NCBI GenBank assembly: GCA_002300355.1
Contig: NSGV01000001.1
Coordinates: 3,100,001 to 3,164,000, forward strand
Length of the DNA stretch: 64,000 nucleotides
Reading direction: 5' to 3'
Source of the DNA: Streptomyces sp. TLI_235
GTDB taxonomy: Bacteria > Actinomycetota > Actinomycetes > Streptomycetales > Streptomycetaceae
The notes under the pieces were generated by a model. The model was given only the letters and a program-made list of their open reading frames with translations. It was not told the DNA's origin and did not search any database. This document shows, piece after piece, positions 28,636-36,821 of this stretch. Position 1 is the stretch's first letter. Every line of letters starts with the position of its first letter. The translations under genes and the position numbers were made by a program.

Positions 28636-28848
28636 TCAGGGGCAGTTGCCGATCGAGCCCATCGGCTCGTAGATCTCGTCGGACTTCGGGTCGCCCTCCG
28701 GCGCCTGCTCGTCGGCCTTCGGCTCGGGCTCCTCGGCGAGGACGTCCAGCACGTGCTGGATGGCGTTCGGGTCCACCGGGGCGGCGGTGTGCTCGGCGGG
28801 GGCGGCCTCGGCGACCGGCTCGGTCGTGGTGGTGGTCTCGTCGGCCAT
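28636..28848 (-). CDS. Small acidic protein of unknown function, divergent from AfsR-like gene
   Basis: 70 residues. It begins MADETTTTTEPVAEAAPAEH and contains about 17 Asp/Glu but few basic residues, a short helical section (NAIQHVLDVLAEEPEPKADE) and ends YEPMGSIGNCP with a single Cys third from the end. No membrane segment or known domain. ATG at 28848 has AAAGGCGG about 8 nt upstream. The promoter candidate carries SARP-like repeats, and the divergent gene is an AfsR-type regulator. Size, charge and position recall AfsS, which AfsR activates in S. coelicolor, but the characteristic AfsS repeats are absent. A peptide signal or precursor is another possibility. Confidence 0.7.
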   Translation of the reverse strand: MADETTTTTEPVAEAAPAEHTAAPVDPNAIQHVLDVLAEEPEPKADEQAPEGDPKSDEIYEPMGSIGNCP

Positions 28849-28916
28849 GGGTGCGCCGCCTTTCTGGTCATCAGATCTCAGCGCCCCGACCGGATCGTCC
28901 TGGGCGCCAGCCCAGT

Positions 28917-28949
28917 ATCGTAGGGGTCGTTAAATGTCTTATAAACGTC
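28917..28949 (-). promoter_or_regulatory. SARP-type promoter candidate for the small acidic protein gene
   Basis: Read on the minus strand, GACGTTTA (28949-28942) and GACATTTA (28938-28931) repeat with an 11-bp period. They are followed after 8 nt by TACGAT (28922-28917), a good -10 element. SARP activators such as AfsR and ActII-ORF4 bind 11-bp-spaced direct repeats ending about 8 bp before the -10. The transcript would begin near 28910. Confidence 0.55.
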
Positions 28950-28958
28950 CCGTCCTGC

Positions 28959-28980
28959 GGATGGTTCACGGATGTTTGCG
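28959..28980 (+). repeat. Second pair of 11-bp-spaced direct repeats
   Basis: GGATGGT (28959-28965) and GGATGTT (28970-28976) share an 11-bp period in the divergent gap, upstream of TAAGCT (28991-28996), a possible -10 for the AfsR-like gene. The spacing to that -10 is 14 nt, longer than the SARP norm. Confidence 0.35.
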
Positions 28981-29061
28981 CGCTTCCTCATAAGCTGACG
29001 CCCCGCCGATCGGGCGGGAGATGCGGCAGGGAACCACCGACATACGCCTTCGGGGGAGGAC

Positions 29062-32037
29062 ATGGAGCTTCACGGGACGGCCACGGCCGACGCGCTGCGC
29101 TTCCAGGTGCTCGGCCCTGTCCAGGCCTGGCGCGGCGAGGAGCAGCTGGCGCTCGGCTCGCCGCAGCAGCAGGCGGTGCTCGCCGCGCTGCTGCTCAACC
29201 AGGGACGGCCGGTCACCACCGACGACCTGGTGGACGGCATCTGGGGCGACCGTACCCCGCCGCAGGCCGTGGCGGCTCTGCGCACGTACGTCTCCCGTCT
29301 GCGGTCGGTCATCGAGCCCAACCGGGAGGTGCGCAAGCCGGCCGAGATCCTGGTCTCGGTCAGTGACGGCTACGCGCTGCGGATCCCGGACGAATCCCTC
29401 GACCTCGGCTCGTTCGAGCGCCGGGTGGCCGAGGCCGCCGGAGCCCGGGCCGAGGGCGACTTCCGCACCTCCCACGAGGCGCTGCTGGCGGCGCTCGCCC
29501 TCTGGCGCGGCAGACCGCTGCCGGGCGTGCCCGGACCGTACGCGGAGACGCAGCGGGCCCGGCTCTCCGAACGGCAGATCGCCGTGGCCGAGGAGCGCTG
29601 CGCCGTCGCCCTGGAGGTCGGCCTGCATGCCGAGGTGGTCTCCGAACTGAGCACGCTCGCCGCGGCGCACCCGCTGCGCGAGCGACTGCGCGAGCTGCTC
29701 ATGCTGGCGTTGTACCGCTGCGGCCGGCAGGCCGAGTCGCTGGGCGTGTACGCCGACACCCGCAAGCTGCTCATCGAGGAGCTCGGCGTGGAGCCCGGCA
29801 GCGGGCTCGCCGCCATGCACGGCCGGATCCTGGCCGGCGACCCCGCCCTGGTGCCGTCCGTGGCGGCCTCCGCGCGGCCCGAGGCCGAGGAGCTGCAGAC
29901 CTTCGTACCGCCTGCTCAACTGCCCGCCGACGTATCGGACTTCAGCGGCCGCAGCAAACTGGTCAACGAGCTGCGGGACGTGCTGCGCGGCGGATCGGGC
30001 CAGGCCGTGGTGGTCACCTCGCTGGCCGGTATCGGCGGCGTCGGCAAGACCACGCTGGCCGTGCACGTCGCCCACGGCCTGCGCCCGGACTTCCCGGACG
30101 GCCAGCTCTACGTGGACCTCCGCGGGGCGGGTGCGACGCCGGCGGATCCGGCGGTGGTGCTGGGCGACTTCCTGCACGCGCTCGGCACGGCCGACGCCCC
30201 GGACTCGCTCGACCAGCGCGCCGCGCTCTACCGCTCAGTGCTCGCCGACAAGCGGATGCTCATCCTGCTGGACAACGCCAGGGATGCCCGGCAGTTGATG
30301 CCGCTGATCCCCGGTGTCTCGGGCAACGCGGTCATGGTGACCAGCCGCTCGCGGCTGGCCGAGATCCCCGGCGCGCACCTGGTGGACATCGAGGAGCTGA
30401 CCCCGGACGAGGCGCTGGCCCTGTTCTCGGCCATCGTCGGCATCGAGCGGGTGGCCGCCGAGCCCGACGCGGCACTGGCCGTGGTGACGGCCTGCGGCTT
30501 CCTGCCCCTCGCAGTGCGGATCGCCGCCGCCCGGCTGGCCAGCCGCCCGCGCTGGAGCGTCTCCGACCTGGCCCGTCGGTTAGCCGACCAACGCAACCGC
30601 CTTCAGGAACTCCAGCTCGGCAACCTCGCGGTGGAGACCACCATCGGCCTCGGCTACGCGCAGCTGCTCCCGGCGGAGGCGCGGGCGTTCCGCCTGCTGT
30701 CCGTCGTGGACTCTCCCGACCTTCCGCTGCCCGCCGTCGCCGCGCTGCTCGGCACGGGCGAGCAGGAGGCCGAGGACCTGGCCGAGGCGCTGGTCGAGGC
30801 CAACATGCTGGAGTGCTTCACGCCCGGCCGGTACCGCTACCACGACCTGCTCCGGCTGTTCGCGCAGCGGCAGAACCAGAAGCTCGGCGACGCCGACGAG
30901 CAGCGGGCCGCCAGGCTGCGGCTGCTCGACCTGCTGCTGGCGACGATGCAGAACGCGGCGCATGTCATCGAACCCGACGATGTGCTCGCGGAGCTGCTCC
31001 ACGAGCCGGCCTCGGCGGGCCTCCGGCTGAGCGACAGCGAGACCGCGCGCGCCTGGATCAGGTCCGAGGTGGCCCTGCTGCTCGGCAGTGTCGAGGCCGT
31101 GGTCCGGGAGCCGATGGAACTGCTGCACCCGGCGCTCGACCTGGTGCTCATTCTGCGGGCACTGGTCGAGGACCCGACCCTCGGCCCGCGGATCCGGGCC
31201 GCCCTCCTGGCTGCCGCCGACAACGCGCAGCGCCACGACGACACCGCCACCCTGGCCCGGGTCCGGTACGCGGTCGGGCATCTGCACCAGATGGCCGGCG
31301 AACTCGCGGAGGCCGAGGGCTCGCTTCGGCAGAGTCTTGCCCTCCTGCCCGCGGACGATGCGACACAGCTGCGCAGTTCGGCTGCGAACGAGCTGGCCAT
31401 CGTCCTGATCCAGGCCGGCCGCCCGGCCGAGGCCCTGCCGTTCTACGAGCAGGCGCTCGGGATCAGCCGCGTGCTGGGTGCGTCGATCGGCGAGGCCCGG
31501 CTGCTGGCGAACATGGCACGGGCGTACGTGGGGCTGGACCGGCACCAGGAGGCGGTCGAGTCCGCCCGGCAGGCCGTGGCGGCCGCCCGAGCCTCGGGCA
31601 ACACCCCGTGCCTGGCCGACACGCTGTACCAGCTGGGCGTGGTGCTGCGGGCGACCGGTTCGACGGCCGAGGCGGCGGAGCAGCTGCGGGAGGCGCACCA
31701 GCTGTACCAGTCGCAGCAGTACCGCTTCTGGGAGGGCTACTCACTGGCCCGGCTGGCGGCCTGTCTGGTCGGCGAGGCGCGGCACGCGGAGGCCGCCGCG
31801 GCGGCCGGGGAGTCGCTGTTCATCGCGCAGGAGGTCGACGCCGCCTACTGTCAGGGCCTGGCGAACGCGGCGCTGGGCGAGGCGCTCCTGGAGTTGGGGC
31901 AGCCCGCGCGCGGGCTGGCCTGCCTCCAGGAGGCGCACTCGATCTTCGACCGGCTCGGTGTGCCCGAGGCCCTTCCCGTTCGGGACCTCATCGCGGTGCA
32001 GGAGCACACCGAGCCCTTCTCTCCCCCCGCGCCGTAG
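29062..32037 (+). CDS. AfsR-like SARP regulator (BTAD, NB-ARC, TPR)
   Basis: A 991-residue regulator in three parts. Residues about 12-110 are an OmpR-type winged helix (LRFQVLGPVQAWRGEEQLAL, DDLVDGIWGDRTPPQA), followed by a bacterial transcriptional activation domain to about 265. Residues about 290-600 form an NB-ARC ATPase with P-loop GIGGVGKTTLA, RMLILLDNARD Walker B and VMVTSRSRLA. The last 350 residues are helical TPR repeats (ALPFYEQALGISRVLGASIG, AVESARQAVAAARASGNTP). This is the AfsR plan, in which ATP and phosphorylation control DNA binding. ATG at 29062 follows GGGGGAGGA. The divergent neighbour is a small acidic protein gene with candidate target repeats. A strong terminator follows. 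Confidence 0.93.
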   Translation: MELHGTATADALRFQVLGPVQAWRGEEQLALGSPQQQAVLAALLLNQGRPVTTDDLVDGIWGDRTPPQAVAALRTYVSRLRSVIEPNREVRKPAEILVSVSDGYALRIPDESLDLGSFERRVAEAAGARAEGDFRTSHEALLAALALWRGRPLPGVPGPYAETQRARLSERQIAVAEERCAVALEVGLHAEVVSELSTLAAAHPLRERLRELLMLALYRCGRQAESLGVYADTRKLLIEELGVEPGSGLAAMHGRILAGDPALVPSVAASARPEAEELQTFVPPAQLPADVSDFSGRSKLVNELRDVLRGGSGQAVVVTSLAGIGGVGKTTLAVHVAHGLRPDFPDGQLYVDLRGAGATPADPAVVLGDFLHALGTADAPDSLDQRAALYRSVLADKRMLILLDNARDARQLMPLIPGVSGNAVMVTSRSRLAEIPGAHLVDIEELTPDEALALFSAIVGIERVAAEPDAALAVVTACGFLPLAVRIAAARLASRPRWSVSDLARRLADQRNRLQELQLGNLAVETTIGLGYAQLLPAEARAFRLLSVVDSPDLPLPAVAALLGTGEQEAEDLAEALVEANMLECFTPGRYRYHDLLRLFAQRQNQKLGDADEQRAARLRLLDLLLATMQNAAHVIEPDDVLAELLHEPASAGLRLSDSETARAWIRSEVALLLGSVEAVVREPMELLHPALDLVLILRALVEDPTLGPRIRAALLAAADNAQRHDDTATLARVRYAVGHLHQMAGELAEAEGSLRQSLALLPADDATQLRSSAANELAIVLIQAGRPAEALPFYEQALGISRVLGASIGEARLLANMARAYVGLDRHQEAVESARQAVAAARASGNTPCLADTLYQLGVVLRATGSTAEAAEQLREAHQLYQSQQYRFWEGYSLARLAACLVGEARHAEAAAAAGESLFIAQEVDAAYCQGLANAALGEALLELGQPARGLACLQEAHSIFDRLGVPEALPVRDLIAVQEHTEPFSPPAP

Positions 32038-32081
32038 GCCGTCCGTCCCCCGACGGGCGGCCCTCCCCCTTGGGAGCGCCG

Positions 32082-32113
32082 GCGTTCCCGCAGCCCCCCG
32101 GCTGCGGGAACGC
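32082..32113 (+). terminator. Terminator of the AfsR-like gene
   Basis: A perfect 14-bp stem (32082-32095 with 32100-32113), 4-nt loop, followed by TTT. Confidence 0.85.
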
Positions 32114-32288
32114 TTTGACGCTTCCCCGGCGCTGAGACCACTCTGGCAGGCGCCGATTGACGTTCGATAAACGCCTGCGTTGACGACGTTTTCGCAGGTC
32201 GGAGTGGGTTTCCGGCGCGCGGCGTCAAGTGCACCACCCCGCTCCGCTCCGGTCTGCCCCCGCGGCCCCGGCCCGTTTCGTCCGAAAC

Positions 32289-32324
32289 CCGGCCAACTGC
32301 GGCCGACTGCGGCGAGTTGGCCGG
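32289..32324. repeat. 10-bp inverted repeat with 16-nt spacer
   Basis: CCGGCCAACT (32289-32298) is exactly complementary to AGTTGGCCGG (32315-32324). It lies about 130 nt upstream of the methyltransferase start and could be an operator or leader hairpin. Confidence 0.45.
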
Positions 32325-32454
32325 AAAGGGGCCCCACGGCACAGTGATCACGCTTATCCTCGAAGGCCAGCAGACACATCGACAAACCGACGCGGGGGCG
32401 GACGCTGTGGCGGGCCCGACCCGCCGGGGAGCCAGGTGGAGAGGTGCCCAGGGC

Positions 32455-33177
32455 GTGACAACCGGACAGATCTCGGACCCAGCGCACGCCGACCACCGGC
32501 GCCGCTCCGAACGGGCCCTGCAGGCGGTCGCCTTCGACGCGATCGGCCCGCGCTACGACGAGGTCTTCCGGGACCGCACCGGCCAGACCGCCTGCGGCGA
32601 CTGGCTGCTGAACGAACTCGCGACCGGCGCACGGGTGCTGGACGTGGGCTGCGGCACCGGCGAGCCGACCGCCCGGCAACTCGCCGACGGCGGGCTGCGG
32701 GTGACCGGCATCGACCTCTCGGACGGAATGCTGGCGGCCGCCCGCCGCGCCGTCCCGGAGGCCGAGCTGCACCGGATGGACATGTTCGACCTGGCGACCC
32801 CGCGGGCCGCCGCGGCCTGGGGCGTGCCGGGGCTCGGCCCGGACGCGGCCGGCACCTTCGCCGCGGCCACCGTGTTCTTCTCGCTGGTGCTGCTGCCCCG
32901 CGCGGAGATCGCCACGGTGCTGGGCCGCATCCGCACCCTGCTGCGCCCGGGCGGGCTGCTGGCGCTCGGCATGGTCGAGGCCGACCTCGACGACGCGCCG
33001 CTGCCGTTCCTCGGCCGTGAGCTGCGGATCAGCGGCTACCTGCGCGAGGAGCTGACCCAGACGCTGGCCGCGGCCGGGTTCGAGGTCGAGGCCTGCGTCG
33101 GCCACCCGTACGCCCCCGCGTCGACCGCGCTGCCGCCGGAGGAACAGCTCTTCCTGCGCTGTCGGCGCACCACCTGA
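32455..33177 (+). CDS. SAM-dependent methyltransferase
   Basis: A 240-residue class I methyltransferase: ARVLDVGCGTGEPTARQLAD (about residues 60-80), GLRVTGIDLSDGMLAAAR and a hydrophobic strand FFSLVLLPRAEIATVL. AFDAIGPRYDEVFRDRTGQT near the N-terminus is typical of the UbiE-like group. Acceptor unknown. GTG at 32455 has GAGAGG about 10 nt upstream; in-frame starts further up are less well placed. It lies 46 nt before the PP2C gene on the same strand and is probably co-transcribed with it, so it may share regulation. Confidence 0.83.
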   Translation: MTTGQISDPAHADHRRRSERALQAVAFDAIGPRYDEVFRDRTGQTACGDWLLNELATGARVLDVGCGTGEPTARQLADGGLRVTGIDLSDGMLAAARRAVPEAELHRMDMFDLATPRAAAAWGVPGLGPDAAGTFAAATVFFSLVLLPRAEIATVLGRIRTLLRPGGLLALGMVEADLDDAPLPFLGRELRISGYLREELTQTLAAAGFEVEACVGHPYAPASTALPPEEQLFLRCRRTT

Positions 33178-33223
33178 GACCAGCAGGCCCGACCACCCTC
33201 GACATCTCAAGAACGGGCAGCCC

Positions 33224-34999
33224 GTGCGCGACCACTCCTCGCCCCAGGCAGGGCGGCCGACCGCCGCCGTGCCACTGGTGGGCGCCCAGCGCTCCGCACC
33301 ACGCCGGGACGACCGGCCCGGCCTCGCCGAGCGGCTCGGGTACCTGGACGCGGCGACCCGGCGGATCCACGGCTCGCTCGACCTCCGCACCACGCTGCGC
33401 GACCTGGGCCGCTCGCTCGTCCCGGCGCTGGCCGACGCCGCCGTGGTGCACCTGCGCGACCCGCTGGGCACGGTGGAACGGGACCCGGGGCCGCCCACGG
33501 CACTGCGCCTGCACCACGGCCACGGCACCCGGCTGGGCCGCCGCTCCCGGCTCTGCCGGCCCGCCCCCGACGGCCCGCTGGCCCGGATGCTGGCGGGCCC
33601 TGCCCCGTACGGGCCGGCGGTGCTCGGCACCCCGTCCGCGGACGGGCTGCGCCCGCTGCTCACCGAGCTGTACGGCGCCCGCACCCTCGGCCGGCTCGCC
33701 GCGGGCACCGCGCTGCTGCTCCTGCCGCTGCGCGGGCGCAAGGCGGTGCTCGGCCTGCTGCTGCTGATCCGCCGGCCGGGCAAGGCCGGTCCGGCCCGCT
33801 TCGAGCCCGCCGACACCGCGATGGCCCGCCACCTGGCCACCCAGGCCGGCCTCGCCGTGGACACCGCCCTGCGCTACGCCCGCGAGTTCGAGACCGCCCG
33901 CGAACTGCAGCGCCGGATGCTGCCCGCGCACCTGCCGCAGCCGCACGGGGTGCGGCTCGCCCACCGCTACCTGCCCGGCGAGCGCGGTGCCCAGGTCGGC
34001 GGCGACTGGTACGACTCGGTGGAACTCCCCGGCAACCGGGTCGCGTTGATCGTCGGCGACGTGATGGGCCACTCGCTGACCTCGGCCGCCGTGATGGGCC
34101 AGCTGCGCACCAGCGCGCAGACCCTGGCCGGCCTCGACCTGCCGCCGCACGAGGTCCTCTACCACCTGGACGAGCAGGCCCAGCACCTCGGCGCCGAACA
34201 GCACCTGGCCACCTGCGTGTACGCGGTCTACGACCCGATCGCCAACCGGGTGGTGCTGTCCAACGCCGGCCACGTGCCGCCGGTGCTGATCCGCCCGGAC
34301 GGCACGGCCGAACTGCTCGACCTGCCGCCGGGCGCCCCGATCGGCGTCGGCGGCGTCGACTTCACCTCCACCGAGCTGCCGGCGCCGCCGGGTTCGGCCC
34401 TGCTGCTGTTCACCGACGGCCTGGTCGAGAGCCGGCGCCGCTCGCTGGCGACCGGCCTGGAGCAGCTGCGCGCCCGGCTGGCCTCCGCCCACCGGCACTC
34501 GCCCGAGCACGTCTGCCAGGAGGCGCTGCGGGTGCTGCCGCCCGGTGAGCGCGCCGACGACATCGCGCTGCTCGCCGCCGCCTTCGACGGCATCCCGGCC
34601 GAGGACGTCTCCTACTGGTACCTGCAGCCCCGGCACGAGACGCCCGGCCGGGCCCGCCGCCTCGCCGCCCACGCGCTGCGCCGCTGGGGGCTGGAGGAGC
34701 TGTCCGAGACCACCGAGCTGATGGTCAGCGAGCTGGTCACCAACGCGATCCGGCACGCCACCCGGCCGGTGACGCTCCGCCTGGTGCGGACCTCCCGGCT
34801 GCGCTGCGAGGTCGGCGACGACAGCCCGGCCCTGCCGCGGGCCCGCCGGGCCGGGCCGGACGACGAGCACGGCCGCGGCCTGCAGATAGTCGCCCGGTGC
34901 GCGGACGACTGGGGTGCCACCCGGCTCGGCGCCGGCAAGATCGTCTGGTTCGAGCAACGCCTGCCGACCTGCTGCCGGGCCGTCCCCGCGGGTGTCTAG
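33224..34999 (+). CDS. SpoIIE-family phosphatase, GAF-PP2C-HATPase
   Basis: A 591-residue relative of the two phosphatases at the start of the window, without PAS domains. Residues about 40-215 are GAF-like (LRTTLRDLGRSLVPALADAA, LLLLPLRGRKAVLGLLLLIR). The PP2C domain has QVGGDWYDSVELPG, GDVMGHSLTSAAVMG, LSNAGHVPPVLI and RADDIALLAA metal-binding motifs. The C-terminal GHKL kinase-like domain has MVSELVTNAIRHAT and DEHGRGLQIV. GTG at 33224 is the start. It is likely in an operon with the upstream methyltransferase and ends 7 bp from the convergent HNH gene. Confidence 0.88.
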   Translation: MRDHSSPQAGRPTAAVPLVGAQRSAPRRDDRPGLAERLGYLDAATRRIHGSLDLRTTLRDLGRSLVPALADAAVVHLRDPLGTVERDPGPPTALRLHHGHGTRLGRRSRLCRPAPDGPLARMLAGPAPYGPAVLGTPSADGLRPLLTELYGARTLGRLAAGTALLLLPLRGRKAVLGLLLLIRRPGKAGPARFEPADTAMARHLATQAGLAVDTALRYAREFETARELQRRMLPAHLPQPHGVRLAHRYLPGERGAQVGGDWYDSVELPGNRVALIVGDVMGHSLTSAAVMGQLRTSAQTLAGLDLPPHEVLYHLDEQAQHLGAEQHLATCVYAVYDPIANRVVLSNAGHVPPVLIRPDGTAELLDLPPGAPIGVGGVDFTSTELPAPPGSALLLFTDGLVESRRRSLATGLEQLRARLASAHRHSPEHVCQEALRVLPPGERADDIALLAAAFDGIPAEDVSYWYLQPRHETPGRARRLAAHALRRWGLEELSETTELMVSELVTNAIRHATRPVTLRLVRTSRLRCEVGDDSPALPRARRAGPDDEHGRGLQIVARCADDWGATRLGAGKIVWFEQRLPTCCRAVPAGV

Positions 35000-35006
35000 A
35001 GCGGGC

Positions 35007-35747
35007 CTAGGTCGTGCCGAACTCCGGCTCCGCCGCGACGAGTTCGTGGAGGGCGGCGGCGAGCTCGGGGCCGAGGACGGCCTCGGCCAGGGGTGGGGTG
35101 CGGCGCAGTGCGAGGACGGTGCGCAGCACGTCGGCGTGGTGCAGCAGCCGCAGCGAGTCCAGGTACTCGCGCCGGTCGGCGGTGCGGCCGGCGGCGCCGG
35201 CCGCGCGCCAGGCGGCGAGCAGCGACTTGACCACGGTGAACATCATCCGGCGGCCGCGGACCAGTTCGGCGCGGGCGTTGAGCCCGAAGACGTCGATGGT
35301 GGCCTCGCCCTTGACGGTGAGCGGGTCGTAGGCGCCGGACTCCAGGTAGAGCACCAGGTGTTCGGCCGGGTCCTCGCGGGCCGGGTCGACCAGCAGGTGC
35401 TCGCCGGTGACGGGGTCGCAGGGGAAGCGGTCGCGTTTCTGGTTGCTGTTGCAGTGGGCGCAGGCGAGCAGGTGGTTCTGCCAGTCGAAGGTGCGCAGCG
35501 GGTCGCGGGCGATCGGCTCGAAGTGGTCGATGTCGGTGCCGAGGTTGTCCCCGCAGTACATGCAGCGCTCCAGGCCGGGTGCCATCCGCCGGAGCATGAC
35601 GCGCAGTTGGGCCTTGGGTTGGCGGGCGGTGCGCCAGGCGGCGCGGCCGGCCGCGGTGGTCGGCCCGGCGGTGCGGATGGCGGCGGTGCGGCGGGCGAGT
35701 TCGGCGGCGAGGGCGGGGCCGAGCGGCGGCCGCTGCAGCGGGATCAC
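35007..35747 (-). CDS. HNH endonuclease, PtuB-like
   Basis: A 246-residue protein. The HNH core spans about residues 60-110: CMYCG (62-65) and CAHCN (96-99) are paired zinc Cys, DIDHFEPIA gives the catalytic His, and WQNHLLACAHCNSNQKRDRF the Asn and metal ligands. The following LVDPAREDPAEHLVLYLESG resembles the TIGR02646/PtuB group of HNH effectors found in Septu and retron systems. GTG at 35747 overlaps the stop of the ATPase gene by GTGA, so the nuclease is made together with the ATPase. An antiphage role is inferred from the architecture, not shown. Confidence 0.82.
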   Translation of the reverse strand: MIPLQRPPLGPALAAELARRTAAIRTAGPTTAAGRAAWRTARQPKAQLRVMLRRMAPGLERCMYCGDNLGTDIDHFEPIARDPLRTFDWQNHLLACAHCNSNQKRDRFPCDPVTGEHLLVDPAREDPAEHLVLYLESGAYDPLTVKGEATIDVFGLNARAELVRGRRMMFTVVKSLLAAWRAAGAAGRTADRREYLDSLRLLHHADVLRTVLALRRTPPLAEAVLGPELAAALHELVAAEPEFGTT

Positions 35748-36727
35748 GGCTGGTCGCCCAGCAGCCGGGCGGCGAGTTCGTCCGCGCGGGCGCCGAGGGA
35801 GCTGTTGAGTTTGGCGCCGAGGCGGCGGTAGGCGTCGAGTTCGGCGCTGGTGGCGCGGCCGGTGTAGAGCTTGCGCTCCAGCCGGATCAGCAGGCGGCGT
35901 TCGGCCTCGGCGGTGGCGGAGTAGGCGCTGGGCAGGCCGAAGAGTTCGGAGAGCGCGGTGTCGTCGCCGCTGCCGTAGAGGACGCGCTGGTGCAGGTCCT
36001 CGTCGAGGACGCGGGGTGCCGCCGGTTCGCCGGGGGCGGCGAGGCGGACGAGGGTGCCGGGGTCGGCGGCCTGGCAGACGTACGGGCTGTGGGCGGCGAC
36101 CAGGAACTGCATCTGGGGGAAGCGGGTGGTGAGCCAGCCGCCGATCTGCTGCTGCCGCACGGGGTGGAGGTGCAGGTCGACGTCGTCGATGAGGGCGATG
36201 CCGGGGCGGGGCACGGTGGTGGCGCCGTCGGCGGGTTCGGTGCGGGCGTCGCCGGCGAGGGCGCAGACGATCGCGGCGAGGACGGCGGTGCCGCTGCCGA
36301 GTGCGGTGAGCGGCCGGGCAGGACCGTCCGGCGGGGCGACCAGGGCGCGGGCCGGGTCGGTGACCCGCCAGCCGTCGGGGAGCGGGCCTTCGTCGAGCAG
36401 GGCGGCGGCGGCCGGGGTGAGGGCGGCGGGCGGGGTGCGGTCGGCGCCGAGGTGGAGGGCGCGGGTGCGGGCCTGCCGCTCGGCCCCGCCGGTGCTGCTC
36501 CAGTGGGCGAGGCCGGGCAGGTCGACGGTGCCGGGGGCGCCGCCGGCCGGGGGCGGGCTGTCGGGGGCGCCGAGGGTGCGGGCGAGGGCCTGCAGCAGGG
36601 TGGTCTTGCCGGAGCCGTTCGGCCCGGCGAGGACCGTCCAGCCGGGGCCGGGGTCGACGGTGAGGTCGGCCGCCCTGGGACCGTCGAAACACCCGAGGCC
36701 GGTCACCTTGATCCGCGAGACGTACAC
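35744..36727 (-). CDS. AAA/ABC-type ATPase, PtuA-like, partner of HNH gene
   Basis: A 327-residue ATPase of the RecF/OLD/SMC-like AAA group. Walker A is GPNGSGKTT (35-43), an LGSGTAV signature-like loop is near 143, and Walker B is IALIDDVDLHLHP (177-189), followed by the VAAHSPYV switch-like motif (about 210-217). The Walker B position that is usually Glu is Asp (DDVD). It is much shorter than typical PtuA (about 500 residues), with only a small insertion between Walker A and the signature. GTG at 36727 follows AAGGGGG. The overlapping downstream HNH gene gives the Septu order, ATPase then nuclease. Confidence 0.82.
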   Translation of the reverse strand: MYVSRIKVTGLGCFDGPRAADLTVDPGPGWTVLAGPNGSGKTTLLQALARTLGAPDSPPPAGGAPGTVDLPGLAHWSSTGGAERQARTRALHLGADRTPPAALTPAAAALLDEGPLPDGWRVTDPARALVAPPDGPARPLTALGSGTAVLAAIVCALAGDARTEPADGATTVPRPGIALIDDVDLHLHPVRQQQIGGWLTTRFPQMQFLVAAHSPYVCQAADPGTLVRLAAPGEPAAPRVLDEDLHQRVLYGSGDDTALSELFGLPSAYSATAEAERRLLIRLERKLYTGRATSAELDAYRRLGAKLNSSLGARADELAARLLGDQP

Positions 36728-36821
36728 GCGCCCACCCCCTTCGATCGGATCTTCGAGGGAGGTATGCCCAGCGGGCCGCGCGGCGATACCGGGACCGGAC
36801 CGCCGGGACCGGTGGGCGGGA

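Larger units (their letters stand above)
32038..32454. other. 417-bp intergenic region
   Basis: It holds the AfsR-like gene's terminator near its start and a 10-bp inverted repeat at 32289-32324, plus the promoter of the methyltransferase gene. TTGACG occurs three times (32115, 32156 and 32178, approximate starts). I see no gene with the codon bias of the neighbours. Confidence 0.5.

Noticed and set aside
28636..28848. RiPP precursor with adjacent modifying enzymes
   Set aside because: No lanthipeptide, lasso, radical-SAM or YcaO enzyme, and no peptide transporter, is nearby. Kept only as an open alternative for the small acidic protein.
35007..36692. Single 561-residue protein joining the ATPase and HNH regions
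   Set aside because: That frame is in the HNH reading frame. The ATPase motifs lie in a different frame that ends at 35744, so they are two genes overlapping by 4 nt.
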